A stretch of 64,000 bases of DNA, taken from contig OW388291.1 of the NCBI GenBank assembly GCA_936450465.1, positions 81,977,436 through 82,041,435 of the forward strand, read 5' to 3'. This stretch comes from Gibbula magus. Its lineage: Eukaryota; Mollusca; Gastropoda; Trochida; Trochidae. Positions 13,389-24,240 of this stretch are shown piece by piece (positions within the stretch are counted from its first letter, which is position 1; each line of letters starts with the position of its first letter). Position numbers and translations under genes: made by a program. A model generated the notes under the pieces. That model had not been told where the DNA came from. It did not search any database and worked only from the letters and a program-made list of their open reading frames with translations.

Positions 13389-14138
13389 GTCACCACCCCC
13401 GTCACCACCCCTGTCACCAACCCCGTCACCACCCCTATCACCACCCCCGTCACCACCCCTGTCACCACTACTGTCACCACCCCCGTCACCACCCCTGTCA
13501 CCACCACTGTCACCACCCCCGTCACCACCCCTGTCACAACCCCTGTCACCATCCCCGTCACCACCCTTGTCACCATCCCGTCACCACCCCTGTCACCACC
13601 CCCGTCACCAACCCCGTCACCACCCTTGTCACCACCCTTGTCACCACCCTTGTCACCACCCTTGTCACCACCCACGTCACCACCCTTGTCACCACCCCCG
13701 TCTACACCCCGGTCACCACCCCTGTCACCAACCCCGTCACCACCCCTGTCACCACCCACGTCACCACTCCTGTCACCACCCCTATCACCACCCCCGTCAC
13801 CAACCTTATCACCACCACTGTCACCACCACTGTCACCACCTCTGTCACCACCCCCGTCACCATCCCCGTCACCACCCCTGTCACAACCCCTGTCACCACC
13901 CTTGTCACCACCCCCGTCACCAACCTTGCCACCACTTCTGTCACCATCCCCGTCACCACCCCTGCTACCACCCCTGTCACCACCCTTGTCACCACCCTTG
14001 TCACCACCCCGTCACCACCCCTGCCACCACCCCTGTCACCATCCCCGTCACCACCCTTGTCACCACCCCCGTCACCACCCCGTTACCACCCTATCACCAC
14101 CCCCGTCACCACCCCGTAACCACCCCTGTCACCACCCC
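13389..14138 (+). repeat. 12-bp minisatellite, (gtcaccaccccy)n
   Basis: About 62 tandem units of 'gtcaccacccct' and close variants, strongly C-rich on the plus strand and G-rich on the minus strand. All three plus frames stay open for 262-296 codons only because 12 is a multiple of three and the unit contains no stop. The frames read as Val-Thr-Thr-Pro, Ser-Pro-Pro-Leu or His-His-Pro-Cys type repeats, so none is evidence of a gene. The orthologous place in family A copy 1 (1,817-1,828) holds a single unit, so the array grew after the duplication. Confidence 0.95.
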
Positions 14139-14805
14139 ATCTCTCCACACCCAAACATCTTTAGTGGAGGACGCACGGGGAATGGAACCCCAATGAGAGG
14201 GAACCATCATGGTACTGCAGGACAAGGTAACCATAGCAACAGAATATAACTGCAATGTAAGCATAGCAGAGAAAATTGTTGTTGATAAATGTCGAACACA
14301 AATGACCTGGTTAACATCTGTTATATATGTTTTTCTACCAGAGTATATGTGAAACTAATTTGGATATTATTTTGGCGTATAAATAGTTGAGACATTTGTT
14401 GTGAATACCTTTTGGGCTTTCGATATTGTTATCTATACTATGATGTGTTACTGCTACTGTATGTAAATCTCATTACAAACTTTTTTGATATAGCACCCAT
14501 AAAACAGAATTTTGTTGTGAATTCCAGACCGGCGCAGTGGAACAAGGTAATACATATGTTACTGTGATCTAGGTTATAAGTCACTCTGCCACTTATGTAA
14601 ACATAATCACAATATCAGTGTAAAGTGAAACACAGACATGTGATGTGAATTCTACAGGGGCGAACGGGGAATGATATCGGCACAATCAATACGGTCATTC
14701 GAACCACAAATAATTAACTTAAAAAATTACTCTGGCATATATTTGTTAATAACGGTGTTCCGGATAATGCATTTCCATCGCTTTACCGAACCATGTACAC
14801 TCATT

Positions 14806-15870
14806 TTAAGCTCATCAGGCCTGAAAGGCCCGATGGGCTTATGGCATGGCATGGCGTCCGGCGTCAGTCCGTCCGTCCATCCGTCCATCCGTCCATCCGT
14901 CTGTAAACTTTTCGCTTTTTCGACTTCTTCTCCAGAACCAATGACTCTAGAGAGCTGAAATTTTATGTGCAGACTCCTTGGCCAATGGGGATTCTAAATT
15001 GTAGATCTAGTGACCCCGTGACCCCAAATGGGGTCACAGGGTTCACATCCTTAAAAACCTATTTTGATCTTCTTCTCCAGTTCCAAAAGGTCTAGAGAGC
15101 TGAAAAGTTGTGTGCAGACTCCTTGGCCAATGGGGATTCTAAATTGTAGATCTCGTGACCCCGTAACCCCAAATGGGGTCACATCCTTCAAAAGTTATTT
15201 TCATCTCAAGTTTCAAGAGGTCTGGAGAGCTGAAAAGTTGTGTGCAGACTCCTTGGCCAATGGGGATTCTAAATTGTTGATTTCGTGACCCCATGACCCC
15301 AAATGGGGTCACAGGGGTCACATCCTTAAAAACCTTTTTTCATCATCTTCTCCAGTTCCAAAAGTTCTAGAGAGCTGAAAAGTTGTGTGCAGACTCCTTG
15401 GCCAATGGGGATTCTAAATTGTAGATCTAGTGACCCCGTGACCCCTAATGGGGTCACAGGGGTCACATCCTTAAAAACCTATTTTCATCTTCTTCTCCAG
15501 TTCCAAAAGGTCTAGAGAGCTGAAAAGTTGTGTGCAGACTCCTTGGCCAATGGGGATTCTTAATTGTAGATTATGTGACCCGGTGACCCCAAATGGGGTC
15601 ACAGGAGTCACATCCTTAAAAACCATGTTTCATTTTCTTCTCCAGTTCCAAAAGGTCTTGAGAGCTGAAAAATTGTGTGCAGACTCCTTTGCCAATGGGG
15701 ATTCTAAATTGTACATTGTGTGACCCTGTGACCCCAAATGGGGTCACAGTGGTCATGATCTAAGAACCTATCTTTTGCTTGTAAACAATAACTTTAATCA
15801 ACTTTAGATAGTAAATCAATGAAATCCTGATGAGCTACAGAGCCCATGGCTCTATTTTTAAACTTGATTT
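14806..15870. mobile_element. Pearl/Helentron-like element with ~145-bp tandem monomers
   Basis: The 5' end is near 'gctcatcaggcctgaaagg' (14,811) and the 3' end carries the inverse, 'cctgatgagctacagagc' (about 15,829). A (cgtc/catc)n tract lies at about 14,868-14,900. Six monomers follow; the 'tctccag' landmark falls at 14,929, 15,074, a degenerate 15,204, 15,349, 15,494 and 15,639, so spacing is 145 bp except for one shortened unit. Monomers contain 'ccttggccaatggggattct' and 'gaccccaaatggggtcac', itself palindromic. The 3' flank matches the start of the 8,757 element (gatgagct-cagagc-atggctc), so the two elements share termini but not monomers. No coding capacity. Confidence 0.65.
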
Positions 15871-17189
15871 TCCGAAGAGAAAAGGTTGTTTTAATATTAG
15901 TGACATTATTTTTCAAATTAAATTTCATCAACCTATTTGAGCGAAAAAAATATGCTACTGCCCCTTTAAGACATAGTGACCTTTATTTGTCTTCCTTACT
16001 CATACATGATACATTTCTCACCTTTCTGTAAATGAAACGACATTGCGACACGGCGATTGTAATGAAAGAGAGGTCGTGTCGGATATTTTCTTCATCACTC
16101 TTAATTACCCTTACACAAGGACGGTCTTTATTAGATTCAAGCTTTATATAACTTTATATAAGGAATACGGTTTGTTCTAACAATCGTTAATGTAAATTCT
16201 TGTCAAGCACTTTGGTCCCTGTTAGTTTTCTATTTTGACTCTAAGATTAGCACTGTCCTTCCACCTGTCCACCCTTTTGTGTAGCACTTTATCATCCATT
16301 AAGATTTATCTTTCATGTTTGTCCTTTCGTCACAGTTAGTGTTTGTCTTATGTGTTGGTCGTATTTAATGAAATACTCGATTTCAGTTTTTGGAAAAAAA
16401 AGGTATAGCTTGCAGTTGTTTTTAAATCAAACATATGTCTAAACATGTGTTTAAGCTGTCCGATGCCATACATGTACGTAACATGCCCGCGTATCGACTG
16501 ATTCCGAACATTTACTGTTTGCAATTAAATTGTCAGACGTCACTTCTGATACTTGCCATTACATTTACAGTAAAACATGGTTATGGACGTTTTCTCTGGA
16601 AAGGGACTGTGTTGATAGTGGTTGCCTCATGATATCAATAGCAATAATATAATATCTTACATAAATAATATCATAATATATTTATATAATATCTAACATA
16701 CATGCAATTGCCACCGGTAACAGTAATGAGTTAAAAAGGTTGCCATTATCATTTTGATTTTTTTGTTCATTTTTGTTCATAGAATACTACATCTATTGAC
16801 TACAAAAAGTTCAACGTGTTTAATATGCAAACAGTTTTATGCACTCAAGATATCTTATTAAGAAAGGTAATAAAATTTGCTCTGTCATGCTTTAACTGGA
16901 GAGTCCAGAGACGAAATATACTTTATTGCAAATCATATGATGGTTCAGTATACTATATTTCTTAAATAAAGAGCTATTCAAGAGTAAATACCTGATATTG
17001 GTTACGAAAAACGAAGTGAATTTTCAAGTAAGGACATCAATGATGAAAATGACTCCGTTTGAATGAGATATTAATGCGCATTGAATAAAATCTAAAAAGT
17101 AATTAAAAAATTTCAAATATTTTGTCAACAAATTTGGGAAACATTCTCTCGAACACAACATGCAAAACATTGACATCTCTCATTTTCAT

Positions 17190-17397
17190 ATGCAAATGTT
17201 AGGGACATTGACGTCATCTTCGACACTGTGAGCACTGAATTTCTGAAATTGTCCGAGGTGCATGAGGCGTACATTTTATATAAAGCGTACGAGCCGTGCT
17301 ACAGCATAAGCGTCGTGCTTGAATCACGCACATGCATGATTTAAGCACGTTTTTATTCAGCAACATTGAGCAGTAATTCATTTCATTGCCTATAAAG
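17190..17397 (+). promoter_or_regulatory. Possible promoter: octamer, CRE-like and TATA-like sites
   Basis: Within 210 bp lie an exact octamer ATGCAAAT (17,190-17,197), an exact CRE palindrome TGACGTCA (17,209-17,216), a TATATAAA string (about 17,276) and TATAAAG (17,391-17,397). The last sits about 40 bp upstream of the first ATG of the candidate gene at 17,432. Each motif is short and could be chance in AT-rich DNA; the cluster in front of a spliced frame is what makes it worth noting. Confidence 0.3.
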
Positions 17398-17431
17398 ACT
17401 GAGTGGTTTGTGGAATGAATCAGTTCACACA

Positions 17432-18152
17432 ATGGCTTCATCATGGACAGTCCAAGGACAAGTACACTATTCATTCAGGAAAGGTAACTTTACTTTTATA
17501 CTCCTTACTTTTCAAACTCTGTAATTTTAAAATTCAAACTAATTTTCATTAAATTGGTTTATTTAATAACAGTTATTGTTTTTTTTTTGTATTTCAAATT
17601 TTTTACCAACACGTTAAGTTGTTTGTTGAGCTGTATTTATCAATATGCGAGTTGTTATATCTATTGTTGCATATGCTAGTGTGCATCCCGTCTATATTGC
17701 ATATACATTATTTCAGGTTACTGCAGCAAAGAAACTCGAACTGTCTGTAGGAAAGAATGTAACGTCGTACTGGACATCGCTCGGACGAGGTGTGACGATA
17801 CAGGACAATGCAGTCACTTTCTTATTTCTCATTTTTATGTCGTTCTATATAACTTTTGATATTATTTTTTATATCGTGGTTGAAAATATATAAAACATTG
17901 GTAACATGGTTTGATGCTTGTCATTGTTTCATTTACTCATGATATAAATGAAATACACTTGAAAAATCCAAATTGACCTCACATTACCTACTTGCTTTAT
18001 TTACATGCTTTTATTCTTCTTTTAGGAATATCAAGCTCCTTAATATAGAAGACCCCCATCAACGGAAGCGACTATTTCCTTTCGGAAAGGGAACACAGCA
18101 GGTCATTTGTCAATGTAATACGTGTTTAATTGTATGTAATCTCCATAAATAA
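17432..18152 (+). CDS. Candidate three-exon gene for an 83-residue Cys-containing protein
   Basis: I do not recognise this protein. Proposed exons are 17,432-17,483, 17,717-17,789 and 18,026-18,152. Introns begin GTAACT and GTGTGA and end TTTCAG and, after a strong pyrimidine tract, TTTTAG. Joining them keeps one frame of 83 codons open from an ATG in good Kozak context (A at -3, G at +4) to a TAA at 18,150 that overlaps an AATAAA. An in-frame stop lies upstream at 17,393. The predicted product has seven cysteines: three early (about residues 20-32, spaced x8 and x3) and four near the C-terminus (C-x-C-x2-C-x3-C), separated by a basic stretch. There is no signal peptide. The region is missing from family A copy 1. 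Splicing is inferred; chance is a real alternative. Confidence 0.3.
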
Positions 18153-18299
18153 AACAATCATTTGACATTGTTTGTTGTTTTTATGAAAGTCTGTGAACCA
18201 GTTTATGAGCATGATACCCGAACGCAACCAGACAACCGTACATCTATCGGGATATAAATGTACTCCACGTGACCACAATACACTCATATGATTGGACGA

Positions 18300-19690
18300 A
18301 AGCATTTGACTGTGCTCTAAAAACTTAAAATGCGCCTTAGTCAATACAATAAACATGCTCAAAGCGCTACATAAAATAGAGGAGGAAAATATGTACATGG
18401 ATATGTACATGAAGAAATTGGAGGAAGAATATTTACACTGGATATGCTACATTGAATAGATGGGTTTTGAGGTGAGACTTGAATGTGTCAAGTGTTAGGG
18501 AAGCTTTAAGAGTTTTAGGGAGACTGTTCCATAGGACAGGACCGGCAACTGGGAAAGAACGTTCACCAAAGTGTTTGAGACTGACACTTGGGACACAGAG
18601 TAAACTGTTATCGTTCGATCTGAAGGTACGAACTTGGCACTGCGCCGATAGGAGTCGTGATAGGTATGGAGGAGCCATATTGTTCAAACATCTGTAAACC
18701 AGGCACAGGATTTTGAACGAGATCCTTGATTCAACTGGTAGCCATTGCAGTGACTAAAGGACAGGTGTTATGTGTGCCCTTTTCCTGGTACGGGTCACAA
18801 TCCTGGCAGCCATATTCTGGACTCTCTGAAGGCGTCCTAAGAGATTTTTACTGATGCCAAAAAGAGGACTATTACAGTAATCAATCCTTGCATGAACCAA
18901 TGTTTGCACAAGAGTCTTTGCTGCGTCAGTTGTGAGTTGGTTACGGATTTTGCCTATGGCACGAAGGTGGAAATGGCATACTTAACAGAGGTATTCAACA
19001 TGAACCTCCATGGTAACATCTGACGATGTATCTCGAGGTAGGATTTCCTCCAACGGCGTTCAGCTATACGCCTCGCTTGCTTGGCTAGCATCACCTCTGA
19101 CTTATACCAAGGTGAACCAGTTCGAATAAGAATTTCCCTAGATACTGGAGCATACATGTTTAGAACACTACTCATCACTGACATCATTTGGAGGAAACAT
19201 CAACAACTCTGATTTTTGTAAATCATCCCTGAAACCGTCTTTGTTCATTCCCTTTATTTTACGGCATGATTTGGTAATGCGCTGCCTTGGAGGCCTGTCC
19301 ATATTTCACTGCATCGTTACAAGAAAGTGGTCAGATAGGCTAAGATTCTGCACCTTAACAGACTTAAGTAAGGGGCTTTGATTTGACATAACCACCCAGT
19401 CTAGTGTATGTCCTGATTTGTGTGTAGGACCAGAGACACACTGGTAGAGGTCATGAGTTTTCAACATGCTTAAACTCTTCTTGGTGTGATTTTTTCTCAT
19501 CGATGTGAATATTGAAGTCATCAAGAATCACTTTGTTTCTCTTGTTGTGCTGCCCGAGAAGAATCGAGAGATCTTCAAGGAATTCAGAAGTGAGAAGTTT
19601 GTTTCTGGAAGATGGAGGAGGGCGATACAGGCAAACCACATGTGCAGATGTATTTCCCAAAGTTATATTGACCTTTAAAGATTTAAAGGA
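18300..19690 (-). pseudogene. Non-LTR retrotransposon (CR1/jockey-type LINE) remnant, RT core deleted
   Basis: Read on the minus strand, 19,660-19,306 gives the C-terminal half of an APE-type endonuclease (CLYRPPPSS near the start, then LDWVV and SDHF), with a frameshift near 19,480. Next comes the linker (AERRWRKS, about 19,050). At about 19,021 the frame jumps straight to the region after the RT palm, then HARIDYCNS, RLQRVQNMAARIVTRTRK and the typical C-terminal end (FGERSFPVAGPVLWNSLP, 18,687-18,433). The RT fingers and palm with the YADD box are absent, an internal deletion rather than decay. A stop interrupts the RT tail near 18,757. A 3' UTR with 'gtagcgctttgagcatg' follows to about 18,300. 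The N-terminal endonuclease and ORF1 are missing. It cannot move itself. Confidence 0.85.
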
Positions 19691-21540
19691 TTCGGGCTAA
19701 CGTTACTTCCCGATTCGCATTATAGCCTAGGTAGTTCCTTATTGTCTAGGAGGTAATGATTTGGCTAAGTCTTCTTGTTACCTAGGTAGGGAATTAATCC
19801 AAGGTGCTAATGTTGCTGCCTAATTCTCATTTTTGTCTAGATTAATATAGTGACTTAATGCTGAAGAGGTAATATGTTACTGCTTGATTCCCCTACTTGG
19901 TCAGGTAGCTACTTAGTTCCTGGGAAGTAACATTACTGCTTGATTATACTACATGTACTCTGGTTACCTTCACCGTCAATACAAATATGAAGCATCAATA
20001 AAATAAAGGTTTTCAGAGATCGGCATCCAGTGCATTATGGAATATATACTAACTATTTCGGGGGCCACACGAGAGTTTTAAAACTGCATTATATGATTTG
20101 ATTTTCCGAGGATCTATACAATTCTGCCAAACAATTGCTTCTCCCCAGTAGAACTATTCATGTACAATCAGATAACGTCTATTGTTCAATATAAGAAGCT
20201 GAAGTTGTTTAACTGTATTCATCGATTTCCCTCAGGACTCATTCAGGGCGGATTGAGTGGATCTTCATTGTAGGAGACATTTGTCTGTGGGAACTGACCT
20301 ACTCTTAAAGACGTGTTTACATATATGCACATTGTTCAGCAGAATAAACTAGTATAAATAAATTGCAGCATGTCATAATCCCGACCCTTTAGCTTGAGAC
20401 AAAGAGGAACAAGTTGGACTAATTAACGAATTAACACAGTGTGTTCGGTATAACGCCTCTTGAGACAAATTAATGACAGAGTTTACTCGACACACTTCAG
20501 TCAACTTGACACAACATAATACTTTGTATGTTTTACAATAAGTAAGTGTACAATTGCAGCAACATGAGTTCAAAGCAAAACCAATCCTGTTTATTCACAG
20601 ATGTTTATACCTGGCTGAACTATTAATTGTAAACATGTTTTTTTCATATGTAGTTAGAATGTTGTTTGGTGCTTTTGAAAAATCTTAATTCATTTTGCCA
20701 CATTTACCATTATCCTTGAGAATGGTCACGGAATAGCACTTATCATACAATAAACCATAAAGCTTTATTTTACTTACGTATTCCCAGAGGAGAAATTATA
20801 AACGTGTGTCAGGTCATGGATATGTTATGCCAGTACAGATCTATTTTATGTGGTCCCAACTGTATTACATCAAACATTCACTATCGTATCAATGACCGAA
20901 CATCAGTCTGGGCTGTAACACACAGTAACAATATACAATATACGCCAGGATATTCTATGCTTCATGAAGATGACTGACAAACGTGTACTCATTAGTTGCT
21001 GTCCATGTGTGCTGTTCCATCATCCATAAACATGATACTCGAATGCTGCAGAAATATGTCTTAAAGAGACCACACGACGTTCGGTAGTTTAGAAGAAACC
21101 ATTTGCACAAGTTGACAACCTCTCACTTTACTACTGATGGTTAAAAGGTCAGATACGATATGAATTTATTTTAATTTTTAAATGACTCCAAATGCTTCGA
21201 TTAAAGGTAAATAATAACTGATGAACATTTATTTCTAATCCATACCCAAGGCCATTGAGAACGAATCCAATTAGAGAACAATTCGTCTCCACGATTTTGT
21301 GCTTACGCTCTATATCCCCAGACCATCTGTCTTCCTTATAAATAAATGTTTCTTGTCTTGTACTATTCTCATCACAATGATTAATCAACTAACCTCTCCA
21401 TTCTTCTTTCACCACCAATATGTTGCAGGAGGAGAGCACGGTATAGGACATCAGTGGAATGGAGCATCGTGGTGGGCTGTAACGTAGTAGCCATTTGTGG
21501 AAATAGTTTGAGATTAATACATCACATACTCGAAATACAT

Positions 21541-22897
21541 TTTACCCCACCTTTACATTTGTATAAGTTAACATATCTTTCTAACCCTAACGTGCAGTAT
21601 GTTCATATCTAAGCCGAACGTCTCTGCTTTCAGCTCGATTGCAATATATTAGTATTTTAAAATGTACCTAAGAAAATTTAAGTTCATGTACAATTCATGA
21701 ATCAAATGTTCCATGTATTATCTGAAGATAAAATTTGACTTTACCTCAACCACGCACTGTTAAAATGTAGAAATCATCCATTTTAATGGTGTTTAGAGCG
21801 CTTTCAGCTACACAGCCTCTTCAGTCCATACATAACGTCGTGTATATTATGGCGTCATTACATTATTACGTCACAACCTAAGGTAAAGACATGGACAGTT
21901 GCATCGTGCTTCTTGCGTAGTTTTTGTAAACGTATCGCAATGTTCAGAGAAACACGTTGATACTTACATAAACTTAACAATTATGTACTTATTCCTTTCA
22001 CACATTGTGTCATTACTGTCTTATTCATCTTTGAGCAGGATAAACATAGTCACACTGTGATTAGGGCAATGACCAGTTAACTTGTTTGTATTATATGATG
22101 TGCTATATGTTCACCTGCTCGTTGTTTGTATTATATGATGTGCTGTATGTTCACCTGCTTGAAATAGCAACAATGTAATGAAGACCTGCCAACATTCCTT
22201 GAAGTCTGTAGAGTGCATATTTATATTCACCTGTTTGCAAGCTCATTCAGAGAATATCATTTGCCGTAAAGTTATCTGTAGAATTCACTTACAAACCAAA
22301 GGTATATGATCCACGTATTCTGGTGTATCGTGTTATAAACATAGAGATAGAGGAAACCGGATTCTTTTGATTTAAATCATTTTAAGGGTCCTTTTATTTC
22401 TTTACAATTCAGAATCTCTATTAGCGCTCAGGAAGTTGAAGTTAATGGAAATGTATGGCACATACGATAATCTTAGTTCCAACCGAGCTTCGAATATTTA
22501 ACAGGCTGTTTATCAACGAAATGAAAAGAATAAATACTCATTCATAGTCACTTTGTATGTTGTTGGGAGTATAAAGATAGTTCATCACTTCAATCTATAT
22601 ATGTGGACTTATCGAGATCACAACAAGTAATACAGTCATAGAGAGAGGTGGTTTTTCTAGTATTATTACATCAAGGCATTTTGAGGAGTTAAAACTCCAA
22701 ACCACACTTTTGTTGCTAATTAACATATACTGTGAGACACTGCTACGCTTCAAATGTCGCATGTTATATTATTATTTATAGATAATGTCTCGACGTACGA
22801 TAGAAGAACTTCCCCTATATAACATTAAATCTGACACATTTATTAAGTAGATAATAGTAAAGAAGATCTGAGTGACTTTGTAAGTTGATTATTATAG
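21541..22897. other. Gene-free AT-rich DNA with a 40-bp duplication
   Basis: No gene seen. A 40-bp unit beginning 'ttgtttgtattatatgatgt' is present twice in tandem (22,082-22,121 and 22,122-22,161) with two or three differences. Confidence 0.6.
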
Positions 22898-23046
22898 TGA
22901 GTGAGTGAGTTAGGGTTTAACGCCGCTTTCAAGAGTATTTCACTTATATCACGGCTGCTAGTATTATTGCAGGGAGAAAGCCCGCAACGCCATGTGGCTA
23001 TGCATTGCGGTGAAACCTGCGACCAACGGCTGGAACTAGCGAACCA
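22898..23046 (-). mobile_element. 5'-truncated SINE, inverted
   Basis: On the minus strand this matches the body and tail of the SINE at 9,634-9,933: the gcgaac/cagg-ttcaccgca section, 'gcatagccacatggcgttgc', then 'gcggcgttaaaccctaac' and an (actc)n end. The tRNA-like head with the B box is absent, as in incomplete reverse transcription, which runs from the 3' end. It is about 85% identical to the full copy over the shared part. Confidence 0.8.
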
Positions 23047-23230
23047 TGGTTATGATTAATATACTGTTGGTATATACGTGTACAGACATGTGAAAGGAAA
23101 ACATTCTAATAATTCCAAAATTGCAATTATAGGTTCAGTTAGAACACGCGCCGAGAAGTCAATTATAATATGAAACAATGAAGGAGAACATTACTTCCTG
23201 TCAATGTTGTTTATCCATTAGACCTGGGTC

Positions 23231-23482
23231 CTGTTGCACGAAACTTTAAGGTGACCTTTAGTAACTACGGTAGCCTTAGTGTAATGTTAGAGGATAAGAT
23301 AAGATAAGATAGAGATAAGATAAGACTTTATTATCCCGAAGGAAATTCTGGTTACATCGTAAAATACATATAACAGAACAAAACATAAAATCACAACATA
23401 TCACATGACAACGAGCACTAAGATCATAAATGAAGGATGGCACATAGGTTAACCTTAGTGTTAAGGTTATTTTGTGCAACAG
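23231..23482. mobile_element. TIR element containing a nested LINE-type 3' tail
   Basis: The ends are inverted: 'ctgttgcacgaaac' at 23,231 and 'tttgtgcaacag' ending at 23,482, with further inward symmetry around 'aaggttaacc' boxes. Inside is a (gataa)n run (about 23,292-23,326) directly followed by 'actttattatcccgaaggaa' (23,326-23,345), a 3'-tail motif found at the ends of several LINE families. This suggests a retroposed fragment landed inside a 250-bp MITE, or that the MITE captured it. No coding capacity. Confidence 0.6.
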
Positions 23483-24240
23483 CCTCCATTGTTGTGAAAT
23501 GAGAGGGAGTAATCATTTCGTAAAACTAACTGTTTGAAATAACATCTAAATTATCACTTTGCAATCTGAAACGGACATGATACAAAATGTCTTTCGGACA
23601 CAACTGTAGAATATACTATATCTGTTCATCTTGTAATCAATTTTTAAATCGAGAGCTATTGTCTCAAAGTTTCATTTGTCACGTGAAATCACAATATTCA
23701 AGCTCAAGTTGTTGGGCAGATAATGTGTCAGGAGGAAAATACATTTTTATATATATATATATGGATTTCTAGTTTTCAACTGACCCTATTACCATTATCT
23801 CTGTTTACACATATGTCAAGTTTAGAGAATAAATTATTTATATACTGAGACATACATGTACGTCTAATTCCTCCAAACATTATCCAACGTTATATGAAAC
23901 GCAGTTTATTCAATAAAAATAGAATAGAATGTACACAATTCCCAAAGGGTCTCGGAGTATTGCCCAAGCCATTAAACATTGAAATATACCTTTCCCATTT
24001 TAAATTAAGTTGATGTGAATCTCTTTGGGAATTCAATTGTTAACGTTTGAAAAAAGACGAGAGAACATTGCATTTATCATTTGCGTTTTGCATTTTGGTA
24101 GTTCGTATGCAAATGGAAATTTAAGAGTGTATAAAACTCATACAAAATTAGTAATAAATGAAGAGGGACAACATCCGAAGTATTTTTTTAAAATCAAAAC
24201 TGTAATGCTGAAAAGAAAGAAACCTTATAAAAGAAACAAT
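23483..24240. other. Left flank of the satellite, including family U block f
   Basis: 23,483-24,020 shows nothing recognisable apart from a short (ta)n. From about 24,050 the sequence matches 50,165-50,235 (ttgcatt-atcatttgcgtttt, then 'atttaagagtgtataa') and, from 24,155, matches 31,815-31,875 ('gggacaacat' and 'ctgccatgctgaaaa' type strings). It is therefore part of family U and forms the seed edge of the satellite array. Confidence 0.55.

Larger units (their letters stand above)
8080..21540 (+). repeat. Family A segmental duplication, copy 2 (invaded)
   Basis: Second, same-orientation copy of 1-5,220. The homologous sequence is spread over 13.5 kb because blocks absent from copy 1 interrupt it: about 8,440-12,420 (pearl-like element, SINE, TIR element and unassigned DNA), 13,389-14,138 (minisatellite), about 14,800-16,200 (second pearl-like element and flank) and about 17,100-19,690 (candidate small gene and LINE remnant). 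Between these blocks the order of homologous pieces is the same as in copy 1. The remaining sequence (12,420-13,388; 14,140-14,800; 16,200-17,100; 19,690-21,540) shows no gene. Confidence 0.8.

Noticed and set aside
13331..14249. Three overlapping 262-296-codon frames with Thr/Pro or His/Pro repeats, mucin-like at first sight
   Set aside because: All three frames are open because a 12-bp unit without stops repeats; the paralogous site has one unit, and there is no start context, signal peptide or splice structure.
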